Shown here in pieces: positions 24,963 through 33,149 of a stretch of 35,838 nt of DNA. Both the position numbers and the translations under genes were made by a program. Origin of the DNA: an uncultured Verrucomicrobia subdivision 3 bacterium (GTDB taxonomy: Bacteria; Verrucomicrobiota; Verrucomicrobiia; Limisphaerales; UBA11358); the NCBI GenBank assembly GCA_903875465.1, contig CAIQWB010000068.1, positions 1 to 35,838 on the forward strand. The letters are read 5' to 3'. Numbering within the stretch: the stretch's first letter is position 1; every line of letters starts with the position of its first letter. Under the pieces are notes generated by a model. It saw only the letters and a list, made by a program, of their open reading frames with translations, did not search any database and had not been told where the DNA came from.

Positions 24963-25003
24963 GTGGTTTATGCCGGGTTGGCGTCTCAGCCGGAATAAAC
25001 CAC
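24963..25003 (-). terminator. Long hairpin after the galactose operon, possible terminator
   Basis: GTGGTTTAT (24963-24971) and CCGG (24973-24976) pair with CCGG (24990-24993) and ATAAACCAC (24995-25003): 13 pairs with one 1x1 mismatch and a 13-base loop. It lies 110 bases downstream of the hydrolase stop and 38 bases before the next minus-strand gene. No T-run follows on the minus strand, so it would be an atypical terminator or an mRNA 3-prime stabiliser. Confidence 0.5.
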
Positions 25004-25113
25004 AAATTGGTGTCCAGAGGTTGTGCCCAACGGTGATCGCCGTGCAAATATCCAGCGCCCAACCCAGGCTTTCACTTAAAAAACTTCAAGACCTCGCCCG
25101 CCGGTCACCACCA

Positions 25114-26595
25114 TCACTTTGTGCTGCCCGCCACCGGCGTCAGATTTTTCTTGGCAAAGCTTGGGCCAGACCAGGCAAGGTTCAGGCGAGGGTTGCCGCT
25201 GGCGTGACTGTATTCCACTCTGACCGACACCGGCTTCCCCGCCGAAAGTTTGATTTTTTGGACGTCGTCCCCTGCCCCGCCGGCGGTTTGGGCGATGACC
25301 AACTTGTCATTCAACCAGAGTTGCGTCCGGCCATCGCCGGCCACATAAAAGGTATATGCACCTTTGGCGGGCGGCAGGAGGGTGCCCGTCCAGCGAATGG
25401 AAAAGTTATCCTCCGGAACACCCGCCGAGGCATCAGGGGAGCCCGTGCCGCGTTCCGTGCCAAGGTCGAAATCAATCAAGGGAGTGACCGATTGCTTGGC
25501 CAGCTTGGTGAAGGTCACATCCTTGTAATATTCGACCTTAAACAGCGGCGCTTTTGCAAAGGCCTCGGCTCCGAGCATGGCCTGGGCATCGGCGATGGAC
25601 CAAGGATGACCGTCGGGATAAATCATGCCATGAAATGGCTTGGGCGTTTCCTCGGTACGGGGATGATCACGATTTTCCTCCCAGGCAAAGCGGCAGTTGT
25701 CCCGCCCAATGCCGAGTTCCCAAAAAATGAATCCGGTTTGGTCACGGAAATGCTGCACGATTCCGGGAATGGTCTGCCCCTGGCGGTTCATGCATTCGGT
25801 GTTCAGCTCCTCAGTGGCCCCGGTGTATTTGTAATCCCCATATTCGTGCCAGGACTTGAAATCGGAATAGGGTTCGCCCGCAAATTCCCGGCCGGTCGCG
25901 GTGAGTGGAATCGTGGTGCCCGTTTCATGGACCCAATGGTATGCATCTTGCAATAGGCGCACCGTTTCGGCAGAGTGGTTGGGCTCGTTATAGGTTTCCC
26001 AGAAGGCAATGCGCGGGTCGGACTTGTGCGCGTTAACGATGTCCTGCACGTAACTCTTCAGGCGCCCTTGGTAATCCGCATAATGTTGACGCACGTTTTC
26101 CCCGGGGGACACAATCCAGCGGCTGTTGTGCACGCCAAAGATGGGGGCGGGATAATGGTAATCGGGCGAAAGAATGTCCGCGTCCGGCTGGTTCCAGCAA
26201 TCGTCAAAGAAAACGAATTCCGTTTTGATGCCGTATTTATTGGCTCTTGTCAGAAAGTCCTCGATCTCGGCGAGCAACGCGTCTTTCTTCTTGAGGTAGA
26301 TGTCAAAATGCAGGTAAACGCGGACGCAATTGATGCCGTAGACCGAGGCGTAGTAAAGCTCCCGGTCGTTGCCGGCGGGATCATATTCGTCCCATTCCTG
26401 GGCTTCGTTGACAGCCTTGGTGGGGACGAACACCGCCCCGCGCACCCAGCGCCAGTCGGCATGATAACTGAGTGAAGCGGGCGTGACTGCCGCTTGGGCG
26501 TCGCTGCCCGGAACGGCCAGAATTCCGGCTGCCAGAACCGCCAGGGTGATGGCCAGTCGCCGGCCCCCTGTTTGCAGGGTTGATTTGATTTGCAT
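25114..26595 (-). CDS. Secreted clan GH-A glycoside hydrolase with C-terminal PA14 domain
   Basis: A 493-residue exported enzyme (signal peptide about 1-36, ending AQAA). Residues about 45-345 form a TIM barrel of the GH-A clan: DPRIAFWETYNEPN with E204 as likely acid/base, and LNTECMNR with E267 as likely nucleophile, in the position of the 'TEYMAR' motif of related putative cellulases/xylanases. GFIFWELGIG and FHGMIYPDGHPW follow as in those proteins. Residues about 352-480 match a PA14 domain (FSIRWTGTLLPPAKGAYTFYVAGDGRTQLWLND), a carbohydrate-binding module. Its ATG overlaps the galK stop (TAATG), so it is translated with galactokinase; a galactose-releasing role, for example on galactan or galactosides, is therefore the best inference. 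Exact substrate unknown. Confidence 0.85.
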   Translation of the reverse strand: MQIKSTLQTGGRRLAITLAVLAAGILAVPGSDAQAAVTPASLSYHADWRWVRGAVFVPTKAVNEAQEWDEYDPAGNDRELYYASVYGINCVRVYLHFDIYLKKKDALLAEIEDFLTRANKYGIKTEFVFFDDCWNQPDADILSPDYHYPAPIFGVHNSRWIVSPGENVRQHYADYQGRLKSYVQDIVNAHKSDPRIAFWETYNEPNHSAETVRLLQDAYHWVHETGTTIPLTATGREFAGEPYSDFKSWHEYGDYKYTGATEELNTECMNRQGQTIPGIVQHFRDQTGFIFWELGIGRDNCRFAWEENRDHPRTEETPKPFHGMIYPDGHPWSIADAQAMLGAEAFAKAPLFKVEYYKDVTFTKLAKQSVTPLIDFDLGTERGTGSPDASAGVPEDNFSIRWTGTLLPPAKGAYTFYVAGDGRTQLWLNDKLVIAQTAGGAGDDVQKIKLSAGKPVSVRVEYSHASGNPRLNLAWSGPSFAKKNLTPVAGSTK

Positions 26596-27767
26596 TAGTC
26601 AGCTTTGATAATAGTGGCCCCGGCGGCGGGGCGGGAACTGAAGATCGTGGCCTCAATGCCGGTTTTGACATGGTACACCGAGGCAATTTTCTCCGTGATG
26701 GCGGCCACGTGGTCCGCTTTCACCAGTGCCACGGCACAACCACCAAAGCCGCCGCCCGTCATCCGGCAACCATAGACCCCGCCGGCCAGGCCGATGCTCT
26801 CCGCAATTTCCACCACCGCGTCCAGTTCCTTGCAACTAACCTCGTAATCATCACGCAGCGAGGCGTGGCTGGCGTGCATCAACTGGCCCACCCCGGTCCA
26901 ATTCGAGGCGCGAATCCCAGCGGCGGCGTGTACCGTGCGCTCGATTTCCCCAATGACATGGCGGGCGCGACGAAAGGCCACCGCGTCAAGCCGGCCTTGG
27001 TTTGCCTCGAGTTGACCGGCGGTCGCATCGCGCAGGGAGGTTACGCCCAGCGTGTGGGCGGCACTTTCACATTCGGCGCGGCGCTTCGCATACTCACCGC
27101 TGCCCAATTCGTGCTTCACATTGGTATTCACGATGAGCAGCGCCACTGCGGGATCGCTCATCGGCACCAGCTCCGTTTTGCGCGTACGGCAATCGAGGAG
27201 CAGCAAATGCCCCTCCCGTCCCAGCGCGGAAATAAACTGGTCCATGATGCCGCAGGGCACCCCGGCAAATTCATGCTCAGCCTTCTGCGCCAGCAAGGCC
27301 TTTTCCACCGGATCCAACATCTTGCCCGTCGCCGCTTCCAACAAAGTGGCCGTGCACACCTCCAGGGCGGCGCTGCTGCTCAAACCACCGCCCAGCGGCA
27401 CCGTGGAAATCATGGCCACATCCAGGGCGGGTACCGCCAGTCCATGCTGCTGAAAGCCGGCGATCACCCCCCGGAGGTAATTGGACCACTTCGGCTGCCC
27501 TTTGGTCACCGGCTGGGAAATATCCACCTCCGCGGTTTCCTTGAATTGCGTGTCGTAAATCGAAATAACCCCCAGCGTGGCGGCATTGTCCGCCGCCATG
27601 ACGGCATAGCGTTCAATGGCCATCGGCAGCACAAACCCGTCATTATAGTCGGTGTGTTCGCCAATGACATTCACCCGGCCCGGCGCGGCCACAATCCAGC
27701 GCGGCGGCCGACCGTAGTGGGATTGAAATTGAGCGGCAACGTGCGCCGCAAGATCAGCAAGATTCAT
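26595..27767 (-). CDS. galK: Galactokinase
   Basis: A 390-residue cytoplasmic GHMP kinase that makes galactose 1-phosphate, the first step of the Leloir pathway. All three GHMP motifs are present: the galactokinase signature GRVNVIGEHTDYNDG (30-44), the phosphate loop VPLGGGLSSSAALEV (about 119-133) and GCRMTGGGFGGCAVAL (about 328-343). Length is normal. An AGGAAGAG ribosome site lies upstream. The gene lies between a 71-residue membrane protein and the secreted hydrolase, whose ATG overlaps this stop. galT and galE are not in the window, so the rest of the pathway must be elsewhere. Confidence 0.97.
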   Translation of the reverse strand: MNLADLAAHVAAQFQSHYGRPPRWIVAAPGRVNVIGEHTDYNDGFVLPMAIERYAVMAADNAATLGVISIYDTQFKETAEVDISQPVTKGQPKWSNYLRGVIAGFQQHGLAVPALDVAMISTVPLGGGLSSSAALEVCTATLLEAATGKMLDPVEKALLAQKAEHEFAGVPCGIMDQFISALGREGHLLLLDCRTRKTELVPMSDPAVALLIVNTNVKHELGSGEYAKRRAECESAAHTLGVTSLRDATAGQLEANQGRLDAVAFRRARHVIGEIERTVHAAAGIRASNWTGVGQLMHASHASLRDDYEVSCKELDAVVEIAESIGLAGGVYGCRMTGGGFGGCAVALVKADHVAAITEKIASVYHVKTGIEATIFSSRPAAGATIIKAD

Positions 27768-27843
27768 GGTGTTAAGCTCTTCCTAAATTGGTAAAAAGGC
27801 GTCGCCATTGAAATGACGACGCCCGGTTAAAGATCGTTGAATA

Positions 27844-28059
27844 TTATTTACCCGGCGGTTTCTTCGCCCCGGTGATGGCTCCCAGCAACATGCCTGCACC
27901 GAAGACCAGGAGCACCGCGCCCCAGATCAGATTAATATTAATCCCCAGCGAGCTTTGGTAGAGCGCCGTGTTGGAGCCGGTAACCAGGCCATAAATGGCC
28001 AGCAAAGCGCCGATGAGCGTGAACATGAGGCCAATCGGCCAGCGAATATCGAGTCCCAT
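27844..28059 (-). CDS. Small two-helix membrane protein between symporter and galK
   Basis: A 71-residue protein with two membrane helices (about 8-28 and 43-64), a short polar link (TGSNTALYQSSLGININ) and a basic C-terminal tail (KKPPGK). It starts 19 bases after the symporter stop behind a good AAAGGAAA site and is followed by galK after 76 bases, so it is clearly part of the operon. I know of no assigned function. Small membrane partners are known for other sodium/solute symporters (for example YjcH with ActP, YhdT with PanF), so an accessory subunit of the sugar symporter is a reasonable but unproven idea. Confidence 0.75.
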   Translation of the reverse strand: MGLDIRWPIGLMFTLIGALLAIYGLVTGSNTALYQSSLGININLIWGAVLLVFGAGMLLGAITGAKKPPGK

Positions 28060-28078
28060 AATAGTTTCCTTTGTTGGT

Positions 28079-30034
28079 TTACCAGAAAATGACGTTCAAA
28101 ATAATACAGCAGATCAACAGGATGGTGCCCACCACGCCCGGCTGTTGATACCAGACGAGACTGTCGCTCTTAATCTTGGGCGTAAGCGAATAAACCAAAC
28201 CTTTCAAATCGGCATCGGTCTTGGTCCGGGCGGTGGCCAGTGAAATCGCCAGGGTCAGCACGAAACAGGCGGTGAAGGCAAAGGCCGCCAGCCAGAAGTT
28301 CTGCGCCATCTCACTCGGAAATTGGGACAGCACATTCAGGTAGCCGCCCTTCATGCCATTGACCACATGGCCCGTCGCATCCACATTGGAATGCGTGGTG
28401 GTAAGCGCATGGAATAAGGCCGAGGCACCAATCCCACCAAACAGGCCGAAAAAGGCCCCCGTCGAGGTGGTGCGCTTCCAGAACATTCCCAGCAGGAACG
28501 TGGCGAAGAGCGGGGCATTCACAAAACCGAACACCAGTTGAATGATGTCCATCGCATTGTTATACATGGAGGCAAAGTAAGCCGCCAAAATACTCAGCAA
28601 GATGCCGACCACGGTGATGAACTTACCCATCCACATGTAGTGCGCGTCGCTCTTGTTCGGGGCGAAATACGCCTGATAAATATCGTAGGTCCAGACCGTG
28701 TTGAAGGCCGTCACATTGCCCGCCATGCCGGACATGAAAGACGCCAGCAACGCCGTGAGGGCCAGACCCAGCAAACCCGGGGGACAGTACTTCTTCACCA
28801 GCGAGAGGATCACCCCGTCGTAGTCGTTTTCCGCGATGCTATAATACAAACGGTTCTGAATTTGCTCATCGGACAGCTTCGTGGCCGCGTTCTCCGCCAC
28901 CAGCGCGGTAACTTTGTCCGCGTAGACTTTTGTGCCCAGTGCCTCACCCACGGACTTCACCGCGGCGGGCGCATCGGCCGGACTCGCACTTTTCACCGCG
29001 TCCACCGCCTTGGCATACACTGCAGCGGAAAGGATCGGCGGCGGAATGCGGTAATTTTTGCTCGGAATCGAGGTCAGGGCCACGGCAATCATGCCGGGCA
29101 CAATGACGAGGAAGGGAAAGAACATTTTCGGCACCGATGCAACCAGCGGAGTATTGCGGGCGGCAGCCATGTTTTTGGCCGCCATCGCGCGTTGGACCAC
29201 TAGGAAGTTGGTGCACCAGTAACCGAAAGACAGCACGAAACCAAGGCCGAACACCATCGCGAACATGTCCACGCCCATCGGATTGCTGGAGGGCCCGCCG
29301 ATCAGCGGCTGCCAGGCACTCGTCCAGGCATTGGCCGCAAACGGCTTGTCATTCAGCGCCAGCGCCGCGGGGTTCACCGCCACTTGCTGCAGGGAACTGT
29401 TCATCGCATGCCAGCCGCCCACGTCTTTCAAACCGAGATAAACCACCGGGGCGAACCCCAGCACAATCATGAAAAACTGGAGCACTTCGGTGTAAATGGC
29501 CGAGGTCAAACCACCTTTGAGCACATAAATGAGCACCACCCCGGAGCAAACCCACAGTGCCGCATTATAATCCCAGCCGAGCAGCTGGTTCAACAGCTTG
29601 GCCAGGGCATTCATCGAGATGCCGGAGGCGAAAATCGTCATCACCGCAAACGCCACGGAATTCAGCCCGCGCACCCGCTGGTCAAACCGCATGTTCAAAT
29701 ATTCCGGCACCGAACGCGCCTTGGAACCGTAGTAAAAAGGCATCATGAACACCGCCAGAAAGATCATCGCCGGAATCGCCCCCACCCAGTAAAAATGCGC
29801 CGTGCCAATGCCGTACTTGGCGCCGCTCGCCGCCATGCCCACCAGCTCCAACGCCCCCAGGTTGGCCGAAATAAAGGCCAGGCCGGTAACCCACGTGGGG
29901 ATCGAGCGCGCCGAAGTCAGAAAGTCCGAAGAACTTTTCATGTACTTCCCCAACGTCAAGCCAATGCCAACGACAAAGACTACGTAGGCAATCAGAATGG
30001 TGTAATCGATCAAATCGAGGTGGATTGCTTGCAT
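28079..30034 (-). CDS. Sodium/sugar symporter of the SSS family, probably galactose
   Basis: A 651-residue inner-membrane carrier with about 14 helices. The N-terminal part, ISANLGALELVGMAASGAKYGIGTAHFYWVGAIP, then FYYGSKARSVPEYLNMRFDQRVR, is the SSS signature region and resembles the Vibrio sodium/galactose carrier vSGLT. A long hydrophilic loop (about residues 320-400) holds Ala/Lys-rich sequence. Galactose is inferred as substrate from galK in the same operon. The protein may be slightly longer than usual because of this loop. First gene of the operon; its promoter appears to lie just upstream, with a very short leader. Confidence 0.93.
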   Translation of the reverse strand: MQAIHLDLIDYTILIAYVVFVVGIGLTLGKYMKSSSDFLTSARSIPTWVTGLAFISANLGALELVGMAASGAKYGIGTAHFYWVGAIPAMIFLAVFMMPFYYGSKARSVPEYLNMRFDQRVRGLNSVAFAVMTIFASGISMNALAKLLNQLLGWDYNAALWVCSGVVLIYVLKGGLTSAIYTEVLQFFMIVLGFAPVVYLGLKDVGGWHAMNSSLQQVAVNPAALALNDKPFAANAWTSAWQPLIGGPSSNPMGVDMFAMVFGLGFVLSFGYWCTNFLVVQRAMAAKNMAAARNTPLVASVPKMFFPFLVIVPGMIAVALTSIPSKNYRIPPPILSAAVYAKAVDAVKSASPADAPAAVKSVGEALGTKVYADKVTALVAENAATKLSDEQIQNRLYYSIAENDYDGVILSLVKKYCPPGLLGLALTALLASFMSGMAGNVTAFNTVWTYDIYQAYFAPNKSDAHYMWMGKFITVVGILLSILAAYFASMYNNAMDIIQLVFGFVNAPLFATFLLGMFWKRTTSTGAFFGLFGGIGASALFHALTTTHSNVDATGHVVNGMKGGYLNVLSQFPSEMAQNFWLAAFAFTACFVLTLAISLATARTKTDADLKGLVYSLTPKIKSDSLVWYQQPGVVGTILLICCIILNVIFW

Positions 30035-30046
30035 AAGTATTTTGCA

Positions 30047-30076
30047 ATAATTATCCGTTCACCTTTGCGATGTCAA
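30047..30076 (-). promoter_or_regulatory. Probable promoter of the galactose operon
   Basis: On the minus strand, a perfect TTGACA (30076-30071) is 18 bases from AATTAT (30052-30047, four of six matches to the -10 consensus). Transcription would start about 6 bases before the symporter ATG, giving a nearly leaderless mRNA. Further upstream, GCACTTGTGC and GCGTTAATAAC (30096-30113) share words with the repeats over the nearby regulator promoter. Confidence 0.4.
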
Positions 30077-30158
30077 ACTGTTTGCTTTTGAATTGCACTT
30101 GTGCGTTAATAACTGAGTGCCTCTTCCGGACATGAAGCCCGGTTGCGGTAGATAATTT

Positions 30159-30572
30159 ATGTCCACTGAAATTGCTGAAACCATTGTCACTCAAAAAACT
30201 CGTGAACTGTGCCAGGCCCTTCTCGATGAGCCCGGTCTGCGTGCCGCGCGCCTGAGCATTGATGCTTTCATGGCCGACAACAAGGCCCAATCCCAATACG
30301 AGCAATTGATGGCCAAAGGCCAGGCCCTGCAAGACAAGCAACGCAAATCCGAGTCCCTGAGTGCCCAGGAAATCGCGGATTTTGAATCCGATCGCGATGC
30401 CCTGCTCGCCAATGCCGTGGCGAAAAACTTTCTGCAAGCCCAAGAGACCCTGCACGAAGCCCAGCAAGCCATCACCAAGCAAGTCCACAAGACCTTGGAA
30501 CTCGGCCGCCTCCCGGTCGCCGAGGATCTCGAGGAAGGTTCCTGCGGCGAGGGCTGCGGCTGCCACCACTAA
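30159..30572 (+). CDS. YlbF/YmcA-family protein with Cys-rich tail
   Basis: A 137-residue, mostly helical protein of the Com_YlbF (YlbF/YmcA) type: a heptad-like helix with ETIVTQKTRELCQALLDEPG, then SQYEQLMAKGQALQDKQRKSE and a long C-terminal helix with NFLQAQETLHEAQQAI. In Bacillus, YlbF, YmcA and YaaT form a complex that affects RNase Y and development and binds iron-sulfur clusters. Here the last residues, C129, C133, C135, H136 and H137, form a short Cys/His tail that could hold a metal or cluster. It stands alone between the galactose operon and the XylR-type regulator and ends with a strong terminator. Confidence 0.82.
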   Translation: MSTEIAETIVTQKTRELCQALLDEPGLRAARLSIDAFMADNKAQSQYEQLMAKGQALQDKQRKSESLSAQEIADFESDRDALLANAVAKNFLQAQETLHEAQQAITKQVHKTLELGRLPVAEDLEEGSCGEGCGCHH

Positions 30573-30593
30573 AAGCTGAAACTGTTAATTCCC

Positions 30594-30631
30594 ATCCCGG
30601 GCGGTGCGCCAGCACTGCCCGGGATTTTTTT
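30594..30631 (+). terminator. Rho-independent terminator after the YlbF-like gene
   Basis: ATCCCGGGC (30594-30602) pairs perfectly with GCCCGGGAT (30617-30625); inside, GTGC/GCAC add four pairs. The stem is followed by a run of seven T (30625-30631). It lies 22 bases after the stop codon and is the clearest terminator in the window. Confidence 0.93.
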
Positions 30632-30681
30632 GTGCCCGCCTCCCGGGTGCCGGTTTGAAAAAACAGCACCGAGATTTAAAT

Positions 30682-30719
30682 CACTTGAAATAAGTGGCCT
30701 TTGGCGTATTAATACCAAA
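30682..30719 (+). promoter_or_regulatory. Promoter of the XylR-type regulator overlapped by two inverted repeats
   Basis: TTGAAA (30685-30690), a 16-base gap and TATTAA (30707-30712) make a good promoter with a start about 16 bases before the ATG at 30735. The -35 box lies in CACTTgaaatAAGTG (30682-30696). The -10 box lies in GTATTAATAC (30706-30715), a perfect 10-bp palindrome within TTTGG...CCAAA (30700-30719). These are good candidates for operator sites used for self-regulation. Confidence 0.55.
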
Positions 30720-30734
30720 CATCACTGATACCCC

Positions 30735-31880
30735 ATGCCCAAAAAACAAAAACGCGTGCTGCTCGCTCTCGGCTGGTATGACTACCGCCTCCACCAGGGC
30801 ATTGAAAAATACGCCCAGGAGCATGGCTGGAATTTGTACGCCGATTTCGCCCGCGAAAAAGTAATCCCTTGGGGCTGGGAGGGCGATGGCATTCTCGCCT
30901 GGCTTGGCGCCGGCGATGACCTCGCGGAATTTGTCAAAGCCTGTCACAAACCAACCGTGGACTTCAGCCTGCGCCGCGCACAAATGAAGTATTCCCGCGT
31001 CCTCGAAGACCATGAGCATGCCGCCCGCCTCGTGACCGAGCATTTCCTCACCCGCGGCTTCACTAATTTCATGTTTTATAGTGATGCCGACAACTGGTCC
31101 TATGAGGAACGCGGCCAGGGCTTCGTCAAGGCTCTGGAAAAAACCGGCCACGCCTGCACCTGGTTGCGCTGGCTCCAATCCACCTCATTCGCCGCCGGCC
31201 GTGGGGAATGGAAACGCAAACGAAAATGGCTGGCCGACCAGATGAAAAAGGCGGCCAAACCCCTCGCCGTCTTTGCCGCCAATGACCAGCAGGCCCTCGA
31301 CGTTTTGGAATCGTGCGAAAGCATTGGCGTCGCCGTGCCCGAAGAGGTCGCCATTGTCGGCACCGAAAATTATCTCCTCGCCCCCGATGCGATGGAAACC
31401 CCCATCTCCAGCGTGGATACAAACCTCGAGGTGCTCGGCTATCGCGGTGCGGAATTGCTCGATCGCTTGATGGCGGGCCAGCCCGTTCCCGGCCAGCCCA
31501 TCCGGGTGCCCGCCGCGGGCGTCATCGCCCGCCGCAGCAGTGACATTCTGACCATCAAGCATCAAGGTGTGGCCAAAAGCCTGCGGTTCATCTGGGAACA
31601 CGGCCACGAACCCATTTGCATCAAAGATTTGGTCGGCGTCTCCGGCATGTCGCGCCGCGGTATGCACAAGGCTTTTCTCGAACATCTCAAACGCACCCCG
31701 GGCCAGGAGTTGCAGCGCATCCGGATTGAACGGGCCAAAAAGTTACTGGCCGAATCCAACCAGAAAATCGAACCCCTGGCCCGCTTGTGCGGCTATCAAA
31801 GCATCAATAGCTTTTGCGTGGCCTTCAAGCGCACCACCGGCATGTCCGCCAAAAACTACCGCGAAAGCTTGCAACGCTAA
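30735..31880 (+). CDS. XylR-type transcription regulator: LacI-like sensor plus AraC DNA-binding domain
   Basis: A 381-residue regulator. Residues about 6-275 form a periplasmic-binding-protein-like sugar sensor as in LacI/XylR (RVLLALGWYDYRLHQGIEKYA at the start, PLAVFAANDQQALDVLE and VPEEVAIVGTENY later). Residues about 285-380 are a double helix-turn-helix AraC domain (ICIKDLVGVSGMSRRGMHKAFLEHLKRTPGQELQRIRIERAKKLL, then the AraC signature region IEPLARLCGYQSINSFCVAFKRTTGMSAKNYRES). E. coli XylR has this arrangement. A galactoside or other sugar may be the ligand; the neighbouring galactose operon is the most likely target, and its own promoter carries two inverted repeats. Confidence 0.93.
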   Translation: MPKKQKRVLLALGWYDYRLHQGIEKYAQEHGWNLYADFAREKVIPWGWEGDGILAWLGAGDDLAEFVKACHKPTVDFSLRRAQMKYSRVLEDHEHAARLVTEHFLTRGFTNFMFYSDADNWSYEERGQGFVKALEKTGHACTWLRWLQSTSFAAGRGEWKRKRKWLADQMKKAAKPLAVFAANDQQALDVLESCESIGVAVPEEVAIVGTENYLLAPDAMETPISSVDTNLEVLGYRGAELLDRLMAGQPVPGQPIRVPAAGVIARRSSDILTIKHQGVAKSLRFIWEHGHEPICIKDLVGVSGMSRRGMHKAFLEHLKRTPGQELQRIRIERAKKLLAESNQKIEPLARLCGYQSINSFCVAFKRTTGMSAKNYRESLQR

Positions 31881-31937
31881 ACCGCTTTTCAACTCGCCCT
31901 TGCCCTGCTGCGGAGCTTGCGCTAACTTGCGCCAGTT

Positions 31938-33143
31938 ATGGATACATCACCATTGCCGGAAAATCCTGCGACCCCTCCGACCCCTCCGCCCGTGCCGCCG
32001 GTAATTTCCGCCGCTCCGGCCGCCCCGCCCCCCCCGCCACCGGTCGTCGGGCGCGCCCGCGCCAGCCGCGGCTGGGTGTTCGCCACCCTCATTTTAGTCC
32101 TGCTCCTGGGCTTTAGCCTGCTCGGCAACTTGACCCAGTTCTTCGTCCATGAACTAAAATGGCCCCGCAACTCAAAGACCAGTTCCCCGCGCGAGGTTGG
32201 CCCCAAACTCGAAGAGGCCACTTTGGAAGACAACAGTTCGCATAATAAAATTGCCGTCATCACCGTGAATGGCCTCATCACCGACCACGCGGATGACGCC
32301 AGTGGCAACAACATGGTGGATGTCATCAAAGCCCAACTCGACCGCGCCGACGACGATGATCAGGTCAAGGCCGTCATTCTGAAAGTCGACTCCCCTGGCG
32401 GCGAGGTCATGGCCTCGGACGAAATTTACAAGGCCATTCTCAATTTCGAAACCGATGAGTCCCCCGCCAATGGCGTCCCCGGCCGCAAAGGCAAGCCGGT
32501 CATTTGCAGCATGGGCAGCCTGGCAGCGTCCGGCGGCTATTATATTTCCGCGCCCTGCCGCTGGATTGTGGCCAATGAACTCACCCTCACCGGCAGCATC
32601 GGGGTCATCATGCATGGCTACAATTACCGCGGCCTCATGGATAAAGTCGGCGTGGCCCCCATGACCTTCAAAAGCGGCAAATTCAAAGACATGCTCAGTC
32701 CCGACCGCCGCCCCAGTGAAATTCCCGCCGAAGAACCTGCCATGGTCCAGTCTCTGATTGATGAAACCTATGGCAAATTCAAAGGCATTGTGGAAGACGG
32801 CCGGTCCGCCGCGCATTCCCAGAACAAGAAAGAAGGCCGCCCCCTCGCCGATGACTGGGCCAATTATGCCGATGGCCGCGTGCTCTCCGGCTCCCAGGCC
32901 CTCAAACTCGGCTTCGTCGATGAACTCGGTGACTTCGATGACGCCGTCGACCGGGCGGAAAAAATCGTGGGCATCAAAAGCGCCAACCTCGTCGAGTACC
33001 AGGAACATTACGACATTTCCGACTTCCTCTCCCTCTTCGGCCAGAGTGGCAGGGCCAAAGACATCAAACTGGACCTCGGCCTGGACATCCCGAAATTACG
33101 TTCCGGCTGTTGTTATTTCCTTTGGCAAACGCCGGAAAATTAA
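31938..33143 (+). CDS. sppA: Signal peptide peptidase SppA (short form)
   Basis: A 401-residue membrane-bound serine protease that degrades cleaved signal peptides. It has a Pro-rich cytoplasmic N-terminus (about 1-40), one membrane helix (about 46-65), and an S49 catalytic domain with VKAVILKVDSPGGEV (oxyanion-related region), SMGSLAASGGYYISAP (S198 as likely nucleophile) and FKSGKFKDMLSP (K248 or K250 as likely catalytic Lys). A single S49 domain makes this the short, Bacillus-like form. A C-terminal tail follows to SGCCYFLWQTPEN. The upp gene starts 7 bases later on the same strand. Confidence 0.93.
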   Translation: MDTSPLPENPATPPTPPPVPPVISAAPAAPPPPPPVVGRARASRGWVFATLILVLLLGFSLLGNLTQFFVHELKWPRNSKTSSPREVGPKLEEATLEDNSSHNKIAVITVNGLITDHADDASGNNMVDVIKAQLDRADDDDQVKAVILKVDSPGGEVMASDEIYKAILNFETDESPANGVPGRKGKPVICSMGSLAASGGYYISAPCRWIVANELTLTGSIGVIMHGYNYRGLMDKVGVAPMTFKSGKFKDMLSPDRRPSEIPAEEPAMVQSLIDETYGKFKGIVEDGRSAAHSQNKKEGRPLADDWANYADGRVLSGSQALKLGFVDELGDFDDAVDRAEKIVGIKSANLVEYQEHYDISDFLSLFGQSGRAKDIKLDLGLDIPKLRSGCCYFLWQTPEN

Positions 33144-33149
33144 ACCCTC

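Noticed and set aside
26670-27794. Long plus-strand open frame (374 codons) opposite galK
   Set aside because: Antisense shadow of galK, which has all GHMP motifs; the shadow protein is His/Arg/Gln-rich with no recognisable domain.
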